The translations under genes and the position numbers were made by a program. A DNA stretch of 64,000 bases from Burkholderia sp. (lineage in GTDB: Bacteria; Pseudomonadota; Gammaproteobacteria; Burkholderiales; Burkholderiaceae): positions 30,611 through 94,610 of the forward strand of contig JAIRVP010000047.1 of NCBI GenBank assembly GCA_031253835.1, in the 5' to 3' direction. Every line of letters starts with the position of its first letter. The first letter of the stretch is position 1. The notes below the pieces were generated by a model that had not been told where the DNA came from, did no database searches, and saw only the letters and a list, made by a program, of their open reading frames with translations. Below, piece by piece: positions 9,363 to 17,622 of the stretch.

Positions 9363-10849
9363 ATACGCTCCATCGTCTGTTTCTCGAAACCATTCTCTGG
9401 ACGCTGTGGTTTCTTCGCCGGGTAATCAGTGTCGACGGACGCCTTTACGTGTTCCTCAACGCACCGGTGTTTCAACCCTATCTGGCTTATGTCGGCCGTT
9501 TGCGCGCCCGCGTGGCATTCCTCAAGGCGAGCACAGCGTGCCCGGCGTATGTCGAGTTCCTGACGGCCGAGGGTTACAAGGCTGGCGGGAGGTGGCGGTT
9601 GTCGGACCTGCCCGCGATGACCAAGGAGAACTACATCAAGCGCTACTCGATCGAGCAGCGCTGCTATGGCGGGGCCATTCCGAAGTCGGGCGTCGTCATC
9701 GACGAATCGTCGGGGTCCACCGGCCAGCCGAACAACTGGGTGCGCAGCGCGGCCGAACGCAGCGACGTCAAGCGCATCCTGCAACTGAACTATCAGCTGG
9801 TGTTTCGCGATTCCGGCAAGATGCTGCTGAATTGCTTTGCGCTCGGGCCGTGGGCAACGGGCATGAACGTGTCGATGTCGCTCGTCGACGTCGGCATCAT
9901 GAAGTCGATCGGACCGGACAAGGCCAAGCTGATCAACACGCTGAAGCTGTTCGGGCCGAAATATCAGTACCTGATATTCGGCTATCCGCCGTTTATCCGC
10001 TCGGTGGTCGACGAATGCGATTTCGACCTGACGCCTTATCACATCGATTTCATCGTCGGCGGCGAGGGTTTGTCGGAAGCGTTGCGCGATCATTTGCTGC
10101 GCAAGGCGAGCACGGTCATTTCGTCATATGGCGCGTCGGATCTCGAGATCAACATCGGCGTCGAGACTCCGACGACGATCGGCCTGCGGCGCGCGTTGCT
10201 GAGCCGCCCCGAGTTGTGCCGTGAACTGTTCGGTCGCGATACGCCGCCGATGATCTTCCAGTACAACGCGCTCGACTACGTGATCGAAACGAATGCCGAC
10301 GGCGAACTGCTGGTGACCATCGGGCGTCAGTCCGGTGCGGCGCCGAAGATCCGCTACAACATTCGCGATTCGGGCGGGACGTATCAATTCCGCGAGTTGA
10401 ACAGGCGTCTGTCGGCACATGGCATGCGCCTGAGGGACTTCGCATCGCGGACCAGTCATTTCCCGTTCTTGTTCGTCTACGGCCGCAACGATTCGAGCGT
10501 GCCGTTCTACGGTGCGAAGGTGTTCCCGTCCGATATCGAGCAGGTTCTGTCCGCGTCCCCGGCGCTGCACGATGCGATCAGCACGTTCCAACTCGCCACC
10601 ACCGAGGATGCGCACCTGACAAGTTTCCTGCACGTTCATCTCGAACGGGCGTCGGCCAGTGCGCCGATGCCGCTCGACGACGCAGTGCTGCATGCTGAAC
10701 TGTTCGAGGGCATGAAGCGCGTGAATCAGGATTTTCGCGAGGTATCGAGGCTGTTCGATCCGGCGCAGGTGATCGTGCATATGCACGATCACGATACGGG
10801 ACCGTTTCAGGGGCGCGATATTCGGATCAAGAACAAGTACATCGCGTGA
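9359..10849 (+). CDS. PaaK/CapK-like adenylate-forming enzyme
   Basis: A 496-residue member of the phenylacetate-CoA ligase / coenzyme F390 synthetase-like family. Visible marks are the AMP-binding P-loop DESSGSTGQPNNW, the YGASDLEINIG segment after the core domain, YNIRDSGG, and a C-terminal lid with FVYGRNDSSVPFYGAKVFPSDIEQVL. A hydrophobic N-terminus (FLETILWTLWFLRR) may associate with the membrane. It starts inside the stop codon of the nitroreductase-like gene. Family members activate carboxylates as acyl-AMP or acyl-CoA; CapK relatives act in capsule pathways. No substrate can be read from the sequence, and no carrier protein is nearby. Confidence 0.82.
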   Translation: MNTLHRLFLETILWTLWFLRRVISVDGRLYVFLNAPVFQPYLAYVGRLRARVAFLKASTACPAYVEFLTAEGYKAGGRWRLSDLPAMTKENYIKRYSIEQRCYGGAIPKSGVVIDESSGSTGQPNNWVRSAAERSDVKRILQLNYQLVFRDSGKMLLNCFALGPWATGMNVSMSLVDVGIMKSIGPDKAKLINTLKLFGPKYQYLIFGYPPFIRSVVDECDFDLTPYHIDFIVGGEGLSEALRDHLLRKASTVISSYGASDLEINIGVETPTTIGLRRALLSRPELCRELFGRDTPPMIFQYNALDYVIETNADGELLVTIGRQSGAAPKIRYNIRDSGGTYQFRELNRRLSAHGMRLRDFASRTSHFPFLFVYGRNDSSVPFYGAKVFPSDIEQVLSASPALHDAISTFQLATTEDAHLTSFLHVHLERASASAPMPLDDAVLHAELFEGMKRVNQDFREVSRLFDPAQVIVHMHDHDTGPFQGRDIRIKNKYIA

Positions 10850-11244
10850 CGGCGGAAGGGGGGGGCGTTCGGGCTGCGTCGCCTCGCGCCGGGCTATCCG
10901 GCATCTTCGTTTATCGCTCGCCCCGGGCCGACTGCCTCTGGTGATCGTCCGCGGACTCGAACGTCGACGTACTCCCCCTCCCGTATGAGGGCTGGATCGG
11001 TGGAGCCTTCCCGCTGAAGGGGGGCCTTCACGGGACGGCTTGTCAGTTGCCGATTTTTCGATATAATGAATCAACGTTCGAAATGTCGAACGTGAGAAGT
11101 CAAGCATCCAGAGTCGGATTCTCCGACGCCAACCTGCCCTCCCGGGCAAGGTGGACGCCTCTGAGGCGATGCGGCCGATTTACGGCAACGAAACGGGAGC
11201 AGCATGGCTGGCACCGGTTCGGTAATCACTTATCCGGAGCTACC
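10850..11244. other. intergenic region with hairpin and promoter
   Basis: No gene. An imperfect hairpin at 11009-11035 (stem of 11 pairs with a one-base bulge, GGGG loop, no T-run) may end the upstream operon. The promoter and dyad described separately occupy 11040-11093, leaving a 5' leader of about 150 bp before the small gene at 11245. A short frame starting in the leader overlaps the real start in phase but lacks a ribosome site. Confidence 0.5.
11040..11093 (+). promoter_or_regulatory. strong sigma70-type promoter with dyad at the start site
   Basis: TTGTCA at 11040-11045 and a perfect TATAAT at 11062-11067 are separated by 16 bp. Immediately downstream, 11074-11093 is a perfect inverted repeat, ACGTTCGA-AATG-TCGAACGT, covering the expected transcription start. 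A dimeric repressor bound there would block initiation. The regulator is not identified; no adjacent regulator gene exists. Confidence 0.65.
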
Positions 11245-11565
11245 ATGAGCCAAGTTTCCTCCGCTTCCCGCCCGGCAGTCTGTGAAGACTGGTCGCAGTT
11301 CCTTCCCGGTTTCACGTTGACGCATACGGTTCATCTCGTGTCGGGATTGAATCCGGGCATCGTCTCGACCGCGGCGGCCGTGCTTGAAGGTGAAACGGCC
11401 ACGGTCGACCGGTGGGCCATCGCCCGCCGGGGCGACGTTCTCGAGCAAAAGATCGTTCTCGGTGAAATGACGGAAGGGCAGGCGGTTAGGCTGCGTGAGC
11501 GGCTTGCTGCGCTGGATGGGGTGCTCCGGACGAGGGTCGAGCATCATTTCGTGCGAGCGGGTTAA
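11245..11565 (+). CDS. small ACT-domain-like protein
   Basis: A 106-residue cytoplasmic protein. From residue 24 it reads like a single ACT (amino-acid binding) fold: LTHTVHLVSGLNPGIVSTAA for the first strand and helix, then alternating strands VDRWAIARRGD and LEQKIVLGEM, a helix QAVRLRERLAALDGV and a last strand LRTRVEHHF. Stand-alone ACT proteins usually sense small ligands or serve as regulatory subunits. ATG 11245 follows a CCGGAG site. It is monocistronic, driven by the promoter at 11040 and closed by a hairpin at 11564. The fold call is my reading of the pattern, not a search result. Confidence 0.55.
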   Translation: MSQVSSASRPAVCEDWSQFLPGFTLTHTVHLVSGLNPGIVSTAAAVLEGETATVDRWAIARRGDVLEQKIVLGEMTEGQAVRLRERLAALDGVLRTRVEHHFVRAG

Positions 11566-11598
11566 GCCGTCTCCGGAAATGAACCGGAGGGCGGCTTT
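11564..11598 (+). terminator. intrinsic terminator-like hairpin
   Basis: Stem AAGCCG-t-CTCCGG pairs with CCGGAG-gg-CGGCTT around an AAATGAA loop, followed by a short T run. It overlaps the stop of the ACT-like gene. Confidence 0.6.
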
Positions 11599-11822
11599 GG
11601 GATGATGCGTTTGTGTCGGTGCCAAATAGGCAGACGCGGCATTTTCGTGGAGTGACGTGCTAGTTGGCCGTTCGAACGTCTGCCCAGCGAGGACGGGAAC
11701 CCCGGTGAGCTTTCCGAAGTTTCTCGGCAGAAAGCGGGCCAGATCACCTCTGAAAATAATTGTAAGCCATTGATTTATAAAGATTGGCCGTTTATAGTGA
11801 AAAAAACAGACTTCTACGGCTA

Positions 11823-12767
11823 ATGCTCAACTACCTGCCACTCTCGGACAATGCTGCTCGTCAGGCTATCGACTCGTCTACCGTGTTCGAGGAGTTCTGT
11901 CGGACGAAGGCCGAGGCTTTGAAATATGCCGGAGGTATGTACTGGAAGATCCAGGGTCCTTACGAATACCTGGTGAAAACGACTGCAGGCAACCGGCAAA
12001 AGCGTATCGGGCCTCGCTCACCCGAAACCGAACATACCTACGAAGCCTTCACGTCGAAGAAGGCAGAAATCGAGGCTCGCTCGTCGGACCTTCATGCTGC
12101 AGTAGTTGAAGCCGAGCGATTAAATCGTGCACTCAGGGTGGGCCGGGTCCCGGCTATCGTTGTGGATGTTCTGCGTGCTATCGAGAAAGCGGGACTGTCT
12201 TCCTATTTTACGATCGTTGGTACGCACGCCCTGTACGCGTATGAAGCCGCAGCTGGAGTTCGCATTGCGCAGGGTGCATTGGCCACCCAGGATGTCGACA
12301 TGCTTTGGGACGCTCAGAAGCACGTTCGTTTTCTGACAGACATCGAGCGACTGGACGTTTCGATGCTTCGTATTTTGCAGGGCGTGGACAAGACTTTTCA
12401 GCGCAAAGATGGGTATCTCGAGACGGCCATCAACAGCAAAGGTTTTGAGGTTGATTTCTTGCGGCGCCCACCGCAAGACTCTGACCCACATCCTGTCCGA
12501 CTGTCTGGCTATGAGGAAGACCTGTGGCCTGTACAGGCGCGGCGTGCACAAGTATTGTCGTCGGCGCGCAAATTCGAGCAGGTCGTGGTGGCCGCGACTG
12601 GAAAAATGGCGAGGATGACGACCATTGACCCGGAAGTATTCGTCGAATTCAAAAACTGGATGGCGAATTCAGCCCCGGACCGCGACCCGCGTAAACGTCA
12701 ACGCGACAAACTGCAGGCCGATATCGTTTGGACGTTGATGGACCAAGGTTTACTGTTATCGCAGTAG
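11823..12767 (+). CDS. GSU2403-family nucleotidyltransferase-fold protein
   Basis: About 314 residues from ATG 11823 (a TTG at 11784 would add 13; neither has a clear ribosome site). The N-terminal helical part contains YAGGMYWKIQGPYEYLV. The centre carries the nucleotidyltransferase signature: FTIVGTHALYAYE followed by ATQDVDML with the paired aspartates. Downstream comes GFEVDFLRR with a third acidic residue. The family is related in fold to AbiEii/MNT-type nucleotidyltransferases, some of which are toxins; the role of this group is unknown. The gene is AT-richer than its neighbours and sits in a patch bounded by short repeats, suggesting horizontal acquisition. No obvious antitoxin partner is adjacent. 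Confidence 0.72.
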   Translation: MLNYLPLSDNAARQAIDSSTVFEEFCRTKAEALKYAGGMYWKIQGPYEYLVKTTAGNRQKRIGPRSPETEHTYEAFTSKKAEIEARSSDLHAAVVEAERLNRALRVGRVPAIVVDVLRAIEKAGLSSYFTIVGTHALYAYEAAAGVRIAQGALATQDVDMLWDAQKHVRFLTDIERLDVSMLRILQGVDKTFQRKDGYLETAINSKGFEVDFLRRPPQDSDPHPVRLSGYEEDLWPVQARRAQVLSSARKFEQVVVAATGKMARMTTIDPEVFVEFKNWMANSAPDRDPRKRQRDKLQADIVWTLMDQGLLLSQ

Positions 12768-13349
12768 ATGCGCGGTCAGTACTGCATTCGTTGGCTGCGA
12801 TGGCTCCCGATGTGAGAGGTGCCGTCGTGTGTCAGGCATCCATTCGTTTGCCGCTTTTCTCGTACTTTGCGGTTTTGCTTCCAACCTGGATTCTTCGACG
12901 TATCCGGCGCGTGCCTGCCTGAATACAGGGGTTTCTTGGCTAACCATAGCGAAGCCCGCATCATTGCTGAAAGGCAGGGTATGAGTCGGCCGCGCTTCCT
13001 TCCCCTTCGACCGAAACCATACTGCCGTTGCACACGAGGAGCGATGCAATTACATGCAAGGCATAGCCCAAGTGTCGTGGTCAACTCACCAGTCCGACGT
13101 GTCTCGAGCTGACGCGCTAGTCCTTGGTCAAGGATGGAAAGGGGGGGGCTGAATGTAGCGCGCGGCGGGACACCGTTTTCCCGAGGCATCCCGCGCTTTG
13201 GTCGTGCCGAAATGCCGTTGGAACAGTTTCACTTAAGCCCCGCCCGGCGGTCGTTTGCGGGAGCTTCAAGGGGCGCTAAGTGAAACTTCGCGTGTCGCGT
13301 TAAGTGAAACTATTCGAAGTTGCCAGTCGAAGGGGGGGCATTACCCCCC
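12768..13349. other. gene-free lower-GC stretch, possible mobile-element relic
   Basis: About 580 bp without a credible gene. Open frames on both strands have no ribosome site and overlap each other. The right-hand part holds three related copies of a GTTTCACTTA motif (annotated separately) and a poly-G/poly-C inverted repeat beside the glmS stop (GGGGGGG-CATTA-CCCCCC, 13335-13347). It may be the remains of an insertion-sequence end. Confidence 0.45.
13225..13311. repeat. three copies of an AGTTTCACTTA motif
   Basis: AGTTTCACTTAAG at 13225-13237 on the plus strand, then the inverted form CTAAGTGAAACTT at 13277-13289 and GTTAAGTGAAACT at 13299-13311. One motif faces the other two. Spaced short repeats of this kind are found at the ends of some transposable elements (transposase binding sites) or in operators; which applies is unknown. 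Confidence 0.6.
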
Positions 13350-15179
13350 TCACTCCACCGTCACCGACTTAGCCAGATTCCGCGGCTTGTCGATATCCGT
13401 CCCCCGCGCCAATGCAGCGTGATACGCGAGCAACTGCATCGGCACCGTATGCAGAATCGGCGACAGCGGCCCGTAGTACTCATTGAGCCGAATCACCTCG
13501 ATCCCCTCGCTCGGCACCAACCCGCAGTCCACATCCGCGAACACAAACAGCCGCCCATTCCGCGCACTGACCTCATGCATGTTCGACCGCAGCTTCTCAA
13601 GCAGCATGTCATTCGGCGCGACCGCGATCACCGGCATTTCATTACTCACGAGCGCCAGCGGCCCATGCTTCAACTCACCGGCCGGATAAGCCTCCGCATG
13701 AATATAGGAAATCTCCTTCATCTTCAACGCGCCTTCGAGTGCGATCGGATAATGCATCCCGCGCCCGAGAAACAGCATGTTGTCGCGTCGTGCGAGCAGT
13801 TCCGACCACGCCATGATCTGCGGTTCCAGCGCGAGCACTTTCGACATCGCATCGGGCAGGTGCCGCAGCGCGCGCAGATGCTTCTTCTCCTCGTCGTCGG
13901 TCAACCGCCCGCGCACCTGCGCCAGTGACAACGTCAGCAGGAACAACGCAACGAGCTGCGTCGTGAATGCCTTTGTCGAGGCGACTCCAATCTCGATCCC
14001 TGCCCGCGTCACGAACTGCAGCGCACATTCACGCATCAACGCACTCGTCGCAACGTTGCAGATCGCGAGCGTATGCATCATCCCGCTGCGTTTCGCGACA
14101 TGCACCGCCCCGAGCACATCGGCCGTCTCGCCGCTCTGCGACACCGCGACAACCAGCGTGCGCGGATTCGGCACGCCATCGCGATAACGAAACTCGCTGG
14201 CAATCTCCACGCTCGCCGGGAGCTTCGCGATGCTCTCGATCCAGTACTTCGCAGTCAGCGCCGCGTGATAGCTGCCGCCGCACGCGAGCAGCAGCACCGA
14301 ATCGACGTCGTTGAACACCCGCCACGCACCATCACCGAACAGCTCCGGCATGATCGACGAAACGTCGAGCAGCGTATCGGCCACGGCCTGCGGCTGCTCG
14401 AAGATCTCTTTCTGCATGTAGTAGCGGTATGACCCGAGATCGGCCGCGCCGCTATGCGCGGCGACGCGTTGTACCGCGCGCTCGACGCGCTGGCCGTTCG
14501 CATCGACGATCCAGTAGCGATGCAGTTGAATATCGGCGACGTCGCCGTTCTCCAGATACGCGATGCGATCGGTGATGCCCGACAGCGCGATCGCATCGGA
14601 CGCCAGAAAATTCTCGCCTTCGCCGACACCCACGACGAGCGGCATCCCGTCGCGCGCACCGACGATCCGGTGCGGCTCGTCGCGGCACATCACCGCGATC
14701 GCATAGCTGCCGCGCAGTCGCGCCACCGCGCGCCGGACCGCATCGAACAGATCGCCGTCGTACAGGTGGTCGATCAGATGCGCGATCGCCTCGCTGTCGG
14801 TCTGGCTGGCAAACACATAGCCGTGCGCTTGCAGCTCGGCGCGCAGCTGATCGCAGTTCTCGATGATTCCGTTATGCGACAGCGCGATGCGCGCGTTCGC
14901 GTCGCTCGGCGAGAAGTGCGGATGCGCGTTGAGCGTGACGGGCGCGCCGTGCGTGGCCCAGCGCGTATGCGCGATGCCCGTGTAACCCGACAGCGCATGC
15001 TCGGCGATCTCGCGCTGCAGGTTGGCCACGCGATCGACGCTGCGGGCGCGCGCCAGCGCGCGGTCGCGGTAGACCACGACGCCGCACGAATCGTAGCCGC
15101 GGTATTCGAGCCGCTTCAGGCCGTCGACCAGGTTCGGCAGGATGTCCCGCTGGGCGACCGCCCCGACAATTCCACACAT
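13350..15179 (-). CDS. glmS: glutamine--fructose-6-phosphate aminotransferase (isomerizing)
   Basis: A 609-residue GlmS of the usual length. It makes glucosamine-6-phosphate from fructose-6-phosphate and glutamine, the first step to UDP-GlcNAc for peptidoglycan and LPS. The N-terminal Ntn glutaminase domain starts MCGIVGAVAQRD, with Cys2 the nucleophile after Met removal, and includes GYDSCGV and HTRWATHG. Two SIS domains follow (SCGGSYHAA-like segment LLACGGSYHAALTAKYW, and LFLGRGMHYPIALEGALKMKE); the C-terminus is LAKSVTVE. It is divergent from an AsnC-type regulator; a second glmS copy is common in Burkholderia, so this may be a paralogue. Confidence 0.96.
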   Translation of the reverse strand: MCGIVGAVAQRDILPNLVDGLKRLEYRGYDSCGVVVYRDRALARARSVDRVANLQREIAEHALSGYTGIAHTRWATHGAPVTLNAHPHFSPSDANARIALSHNGIIENCDQLRAELQAHGYVFASQTDSEAIAHLIDHLYDGDLFDAVRRAVARLRGSYAIAVMCRDEPHRIVGARDGMPLVVGVGEGENFLASDAIALSGITDRIAYLENGDVADIQLHRYWIVDANGQRVERAVQRVAAHSGAADLGSYRYYMQKEIFEQPQAVADTLLDVSSIMPELFGDGAWRVFNDVDSVLLLACGGSYHAALTAKYWIESIAKLPASVEIASEFRYRDGVPNPRTLVVAVSQSGETADVLGAVHVAKRSGMMHTLAICNVATSALMRECALQFVTRAGIEIGVASTKAFTTQLVALFLLTLSLAQVRGRLTDDEEKKHLRALRHLPDAMSKVLALEPQIMAWSELLARRDNMLFLGRGMHYPIALEGALKMKEISYIHAEAYPAGELKHGPLALVSNEMPVIAVAPNDMLLEKLRSNMHEVSARNGRLFVFADVDCGLVPSEGIEVIRLNEYYGPLSPILHTVPMQLLAYHAALARGTDIDKPRNLAKSVTVE

Positions 15180-15237
15180 ATCGCGCTCCGTAAATGTCCT
15201 GTCTGGACCCGTGAGAGCGATGGTAGAACCAGCTAAA

Positions 15238-15311
15238 TGGAATTAAATTTCAAAATTCATAAACAAATGAAACGTAGGGATTATCGTCTATCATGTTGAA
15301 ATTAAATTTCA
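15238..15311. promoter_or_regulatory. paired dyads between glmS and the AsnC-type regulator
   Basis: TGAAATTAAATTTCA at 15297-15311 is a perfect 15-bp palindrome. TGGAATTAAATTTCA at 15238-15252 matches it at 14 of 15 positions. The centres are 59 bp apart in an otherwise AT-rich 156 bp divergent spacer. They are the natural candidates for binding by the adjacent Lrp/AsnC regulator, controlling itself and possibly glmS. Confidence 0.6.
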
Positions 15312-15335
15312 CACCTTGACCGGAAGGAGCCGCCG

Positions 15336-15827
15336 ATGGCCGGCATCACCCTCGACGATCTCGACCTGCGCATCCTCGCGATCCTGCAGGACGACGCGTC
15401 GGTGTCGAACCTGCAACTGGCCGAGCGCGCGCTGTCGTCGCCGCCGACCTGCATGCGTCGCGTGCGGCGGCTGACGGAAGCCGGCGTGATCCGCCGGCAG
15501 GTCGCGGTGCTCGACCCCGTCGCGATCGGCACGGCCGTCACCGCGCTGATCGAGATCAGCCTCGACCGGCAGACGGCCGAGGACTACGACGCGTTCGAAA
15601 CCTACGTCTGCGCGGAGCCGGCCGTCACGCAGTGCTACCGCGTGTCGCCGGGGCCCGATTTTGTCGTGGTGGCCGATCTGGCCGACGTCGCCGAATACGA
15701 CGAATTCGCGCGGCGGCTGTTCACCGGCGCGTCGAACGTCCGCAACGTGCGGACGTTCTTCTCGACGCATCGCGCGAAGTTCGAAGCGAACGCGCGCGTC
15801 TCGCACGCGATGCGCAAGCGCTTGTGA
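15336..15827 (+). CDS. Lrp/AsnC family transcriptional regulator
   Basis: A 163-residue regulator. The N-terminal helix-turn-helix is LDDLDLRILAILQDDASVSNLQLAERALSS in two pieces, with the recognition helix SPPTCMRRVRRLTEAGVI. A C-terminal RAM/AsnC ligand domain follows (VAVLDPVAIG, ITALIEI-like strand, CYRVSPGPDFVVVADLADV). ATG 15336 has a GAAGGAG-like site upstream. It is transcribed away from glmS; the two dyads in the shared spacer are probable operators. Family members respond to amino acids; the ligand here is unknown. Confidence 0.93.
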   Translation: MAGITLDDLDLRILAILQDDASVSNLQLAERALSSPPTCMRRVRRLTEAGVIRRQVAVLDPVAIGTAVTALIEISLDRQTAEDYDAFETYVCAEPAVTQCYRVSPGPDFVVVADLADVAEYDEFARRLFTGASNVRNVRTFFSTHRAKFEANARVSHAMRKRL

Positions 15828-15858
15828 TGTGACTGCGCCGTTCGAGCTGCATGACGCA

Positions 15859-16713
15859 TCACGCAGCAGCGGCGGCTTCCGCGAGTTGCAGCGGCTTGCC
15901 GTACCCGAAGCAATGCGCGGGCTCCGGAAACACGCGCTGCCGCACGTCGTGCGCGTACTGCCGGATCGCGTCGCGCATCACCGCATTCGCATCGGCATAG
16001 CGCTTCACGAAGCGCGGCGTGTACGCATCGAACGCGCCGATCATGTCCTCGGTCACGAGCACCTGCCCGTCGCACGCGGGCGATGCGCCGATGCCGATAG
16101 TCGGGATCGTCAGCGTGTCGGTCAGGTGGCGTGCGAGCGCCTCGGCGGTGCCTTCGATCACCACGCTGAACGCACCGGCCCGCTCGGCCGCGCACGCGGC
16201 ATCGAACACCTGCGCGGCCGAGCGCGGGTCCATTCCCTGCGCGCGGAAGCCGCCCGTCGCGTTGGCCTGCTGCGGCATGAGACCGACGTGCGCCATCACC
16301 GGAATGCCGCGCTCCGTCAGGAAGCGGATCGTGTCGGTCATCTCGCAGCCGCCCTCGAGCTTCACGGCTTGCGCGCCGGTTTCGGCGAGCAGCCGTGCGG
16401 CGGAGCGATAGGCCTGCGCGGGCGATTCCTGGAACGTCGAGAACGGCAGGTCGACGACGACGCACGCCTGCGCGGCGCCGCGTACGACGGCCGCGCCATG
16501 TGCAATCATCATGTCGAGCGTGACGCGCAGCGTATCGGGCATCCCGTACAGCACCATGCCGACGGAGTCGCCGACGACGATCACGTCGGCCACGTCGTCG
16601 ACGAGCTTCGCCATCGGCGCGGAATACGCGGTCAGCGACACGAGGCTGCCGATGCCTTTGGTCGAACGGATCGCGGTAACGGTCTTGCGGGTGGTGCGGG
16701 TGTGAGCGCTCAT
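15859..16713 (-). CDS. panB: 3-methyl-2-oxobutanoate hydroxymethyltransferase
   Basis: A 284-residue PanB, which adds a hydroxymethyl group from methylene-tetrahydrofolate to 2-oxoisovalerate on the route to pantothenate and CoA. The TIM barrel motifs are clear: LTAYSAPMAKLVDDVADVIVVGDSVGMV (metal and substrate Asp residues, in two pieces), AVKLEGG, MAHVGLMPQ, VIEGT and IPTIGIGASPACDGQVLV. ATG 16713 is preferred over an upstream in-frame start at 16770, which would overlap the AraC promoter. Burkholderia often has another panB beside panC; here panC is absent, so this may be the second copy. Confidence 0.93.
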   Translation of the reverse strand: MSAHTRTTRKTVTAIRSTKGIGSLVSLTAYSAPMAKLVDDVADVIVVGDSVGMVLYGMPDTLRVTLDMMIAHGAAVVRGAAQACVVVDLPFSTFQESPAQAYRSAARLLAETGAQAVKLEGGCEMTDTIRFLTERGIPVMAHVGLMPQQANATGGFRAQGMDPRSAAQVFDAACAAERAGAFSVVIEGTAEALARHLTDTLTIPTIGIGASPACDGQVLVTEDMIGAFDAYTPRFVKRYADANAVMRDAIRQYAHDVRQRVFPEPAHCFGYGKPLQLAEAAAAA

Positions 16714-16790
16714 GAACGGAAGCCGTGTGAAAGAAGAGCCGCCACGGTAGCATCGCGTTCGTTCGTGCAATGACCTTCGGAGGACGTCTT

Positions 16791-17609
16791 ATGGTGCTGG
16801 CGGGACAATCGGGCGACCCTTGCGCGGTGCCGCCGATGGCGCGCCTGCCGCGGCCGCTGTACGTGCGTGCGTTCGGGATCCCCGGCAACGTGAGCGTCGA
16901 CGCGCACAGTCATCCGTGGGCCCAGCTGATGTATGCGACGAGCGGCGTGCTCGAGGTGACGACGCCATCGGGCCGGCAGCTGCTGCCGCCGCACTACGCG
17001 ATGTGGATTCCGCCGCACGTGCCGCATGCTGTGTCGACGCGCGATTGCGTCGCGTTCCACAGCCTGTATCTCGACGCAGCGATCGCGCGCGACGACGTGA
17101 ACGACGACTGCACGATCCTCTGCATGACGCCGCTGCTGCGCGAGCTGGTGATCGCGACGGGCGAGCTGCCGGTGAACTACGACGAGACGGGGCCGGACGG
17201 CGCGCTAGTGTGCCTGATCGCCGACCGGATCGCGCGCATGCAGCCGGCGCCGCTGACGGTGCCGCTGCCGCGCGATCCGCGTCTGCTGAAAATCGCGCGT
17301 GCGTTGCATGCCGCGCCGGGCGACACGCGCAGTCTCGACGAATGGGGCCATCAGGTCGGCGCGACGCGGCGCACGCTGTCGCGGCTGTTCCGGCAGGATA
17401 CGGGGCTGTCGTTCACCGAATGGCGGCAGGCCGTGCGGCTGCTCGCGTCGCTGCCGCTGCTCGATGCGGGCGAGCCGATCGGCATGGTGGCCGCGCAACT
17501 GGGCTACGACTCGACGTCGTCGTTCATCGCGCTGTTCCAGGCGAAATTCCGCGTGACGCCCGGCGCGTATGCGAAGCGTGAAGCGCGCCGGTCGGTGTTG
17601 AGCGCGTGA
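16791..17609 (+). CDS. AraC family transcriptional regulator (cupin type)
   Basis: A 272-residue regulator starting at ATG 16791, 7 bp after a GGAGG site; an ATG at 16770 lacks one. The N-terminal cupin has SVDAHSHPWAQLMYATSGVL and PPHYAMWIPPHVPHAV. The C-terminal AraC domain has SLDEWGHQVGATRRTLSRLF as first HTH and PIGMVAAQLGYDSTSSFIALF as second. It is divergent from panB and convergent with the Ogt gene. Proteins of this type often control an adjacent exporter or catabolic gene, but neither neighbour is an obvious target. Confidence 0.92.
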   Translation: MVLAGQSGDPCAVPPMARLPRPLYVRAFGIPGNVSVDAHSHPWAQLMYATSGVLEVTTPSGRQLLPPHYAMWIPPHVPHAVSTRDCVAFHSLYLDAAIARDDVNDDCTILCMTPLLRELVIATGELPVNYDETGPDGALVCLIADRIARMQPAPLTVPLPRDPRLLKIARALHAAPGDTRSLDEWGHQVGATRRTLSRLFRQDTGLSFTEWRQAVRLLASLPLLDAGEPIGMVAAQLGYDSTSSFIALFQAKFRVTPGAYAKREARRSVLSA

Positions 17610-17622
17610 CGCGCGCCGTCGA

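Noticed and set aside
13225..13311. CRISPR-like repeats
   Set aside because: Only three short copies, in mixed orientation and unequal spacing; no array or cas genes.
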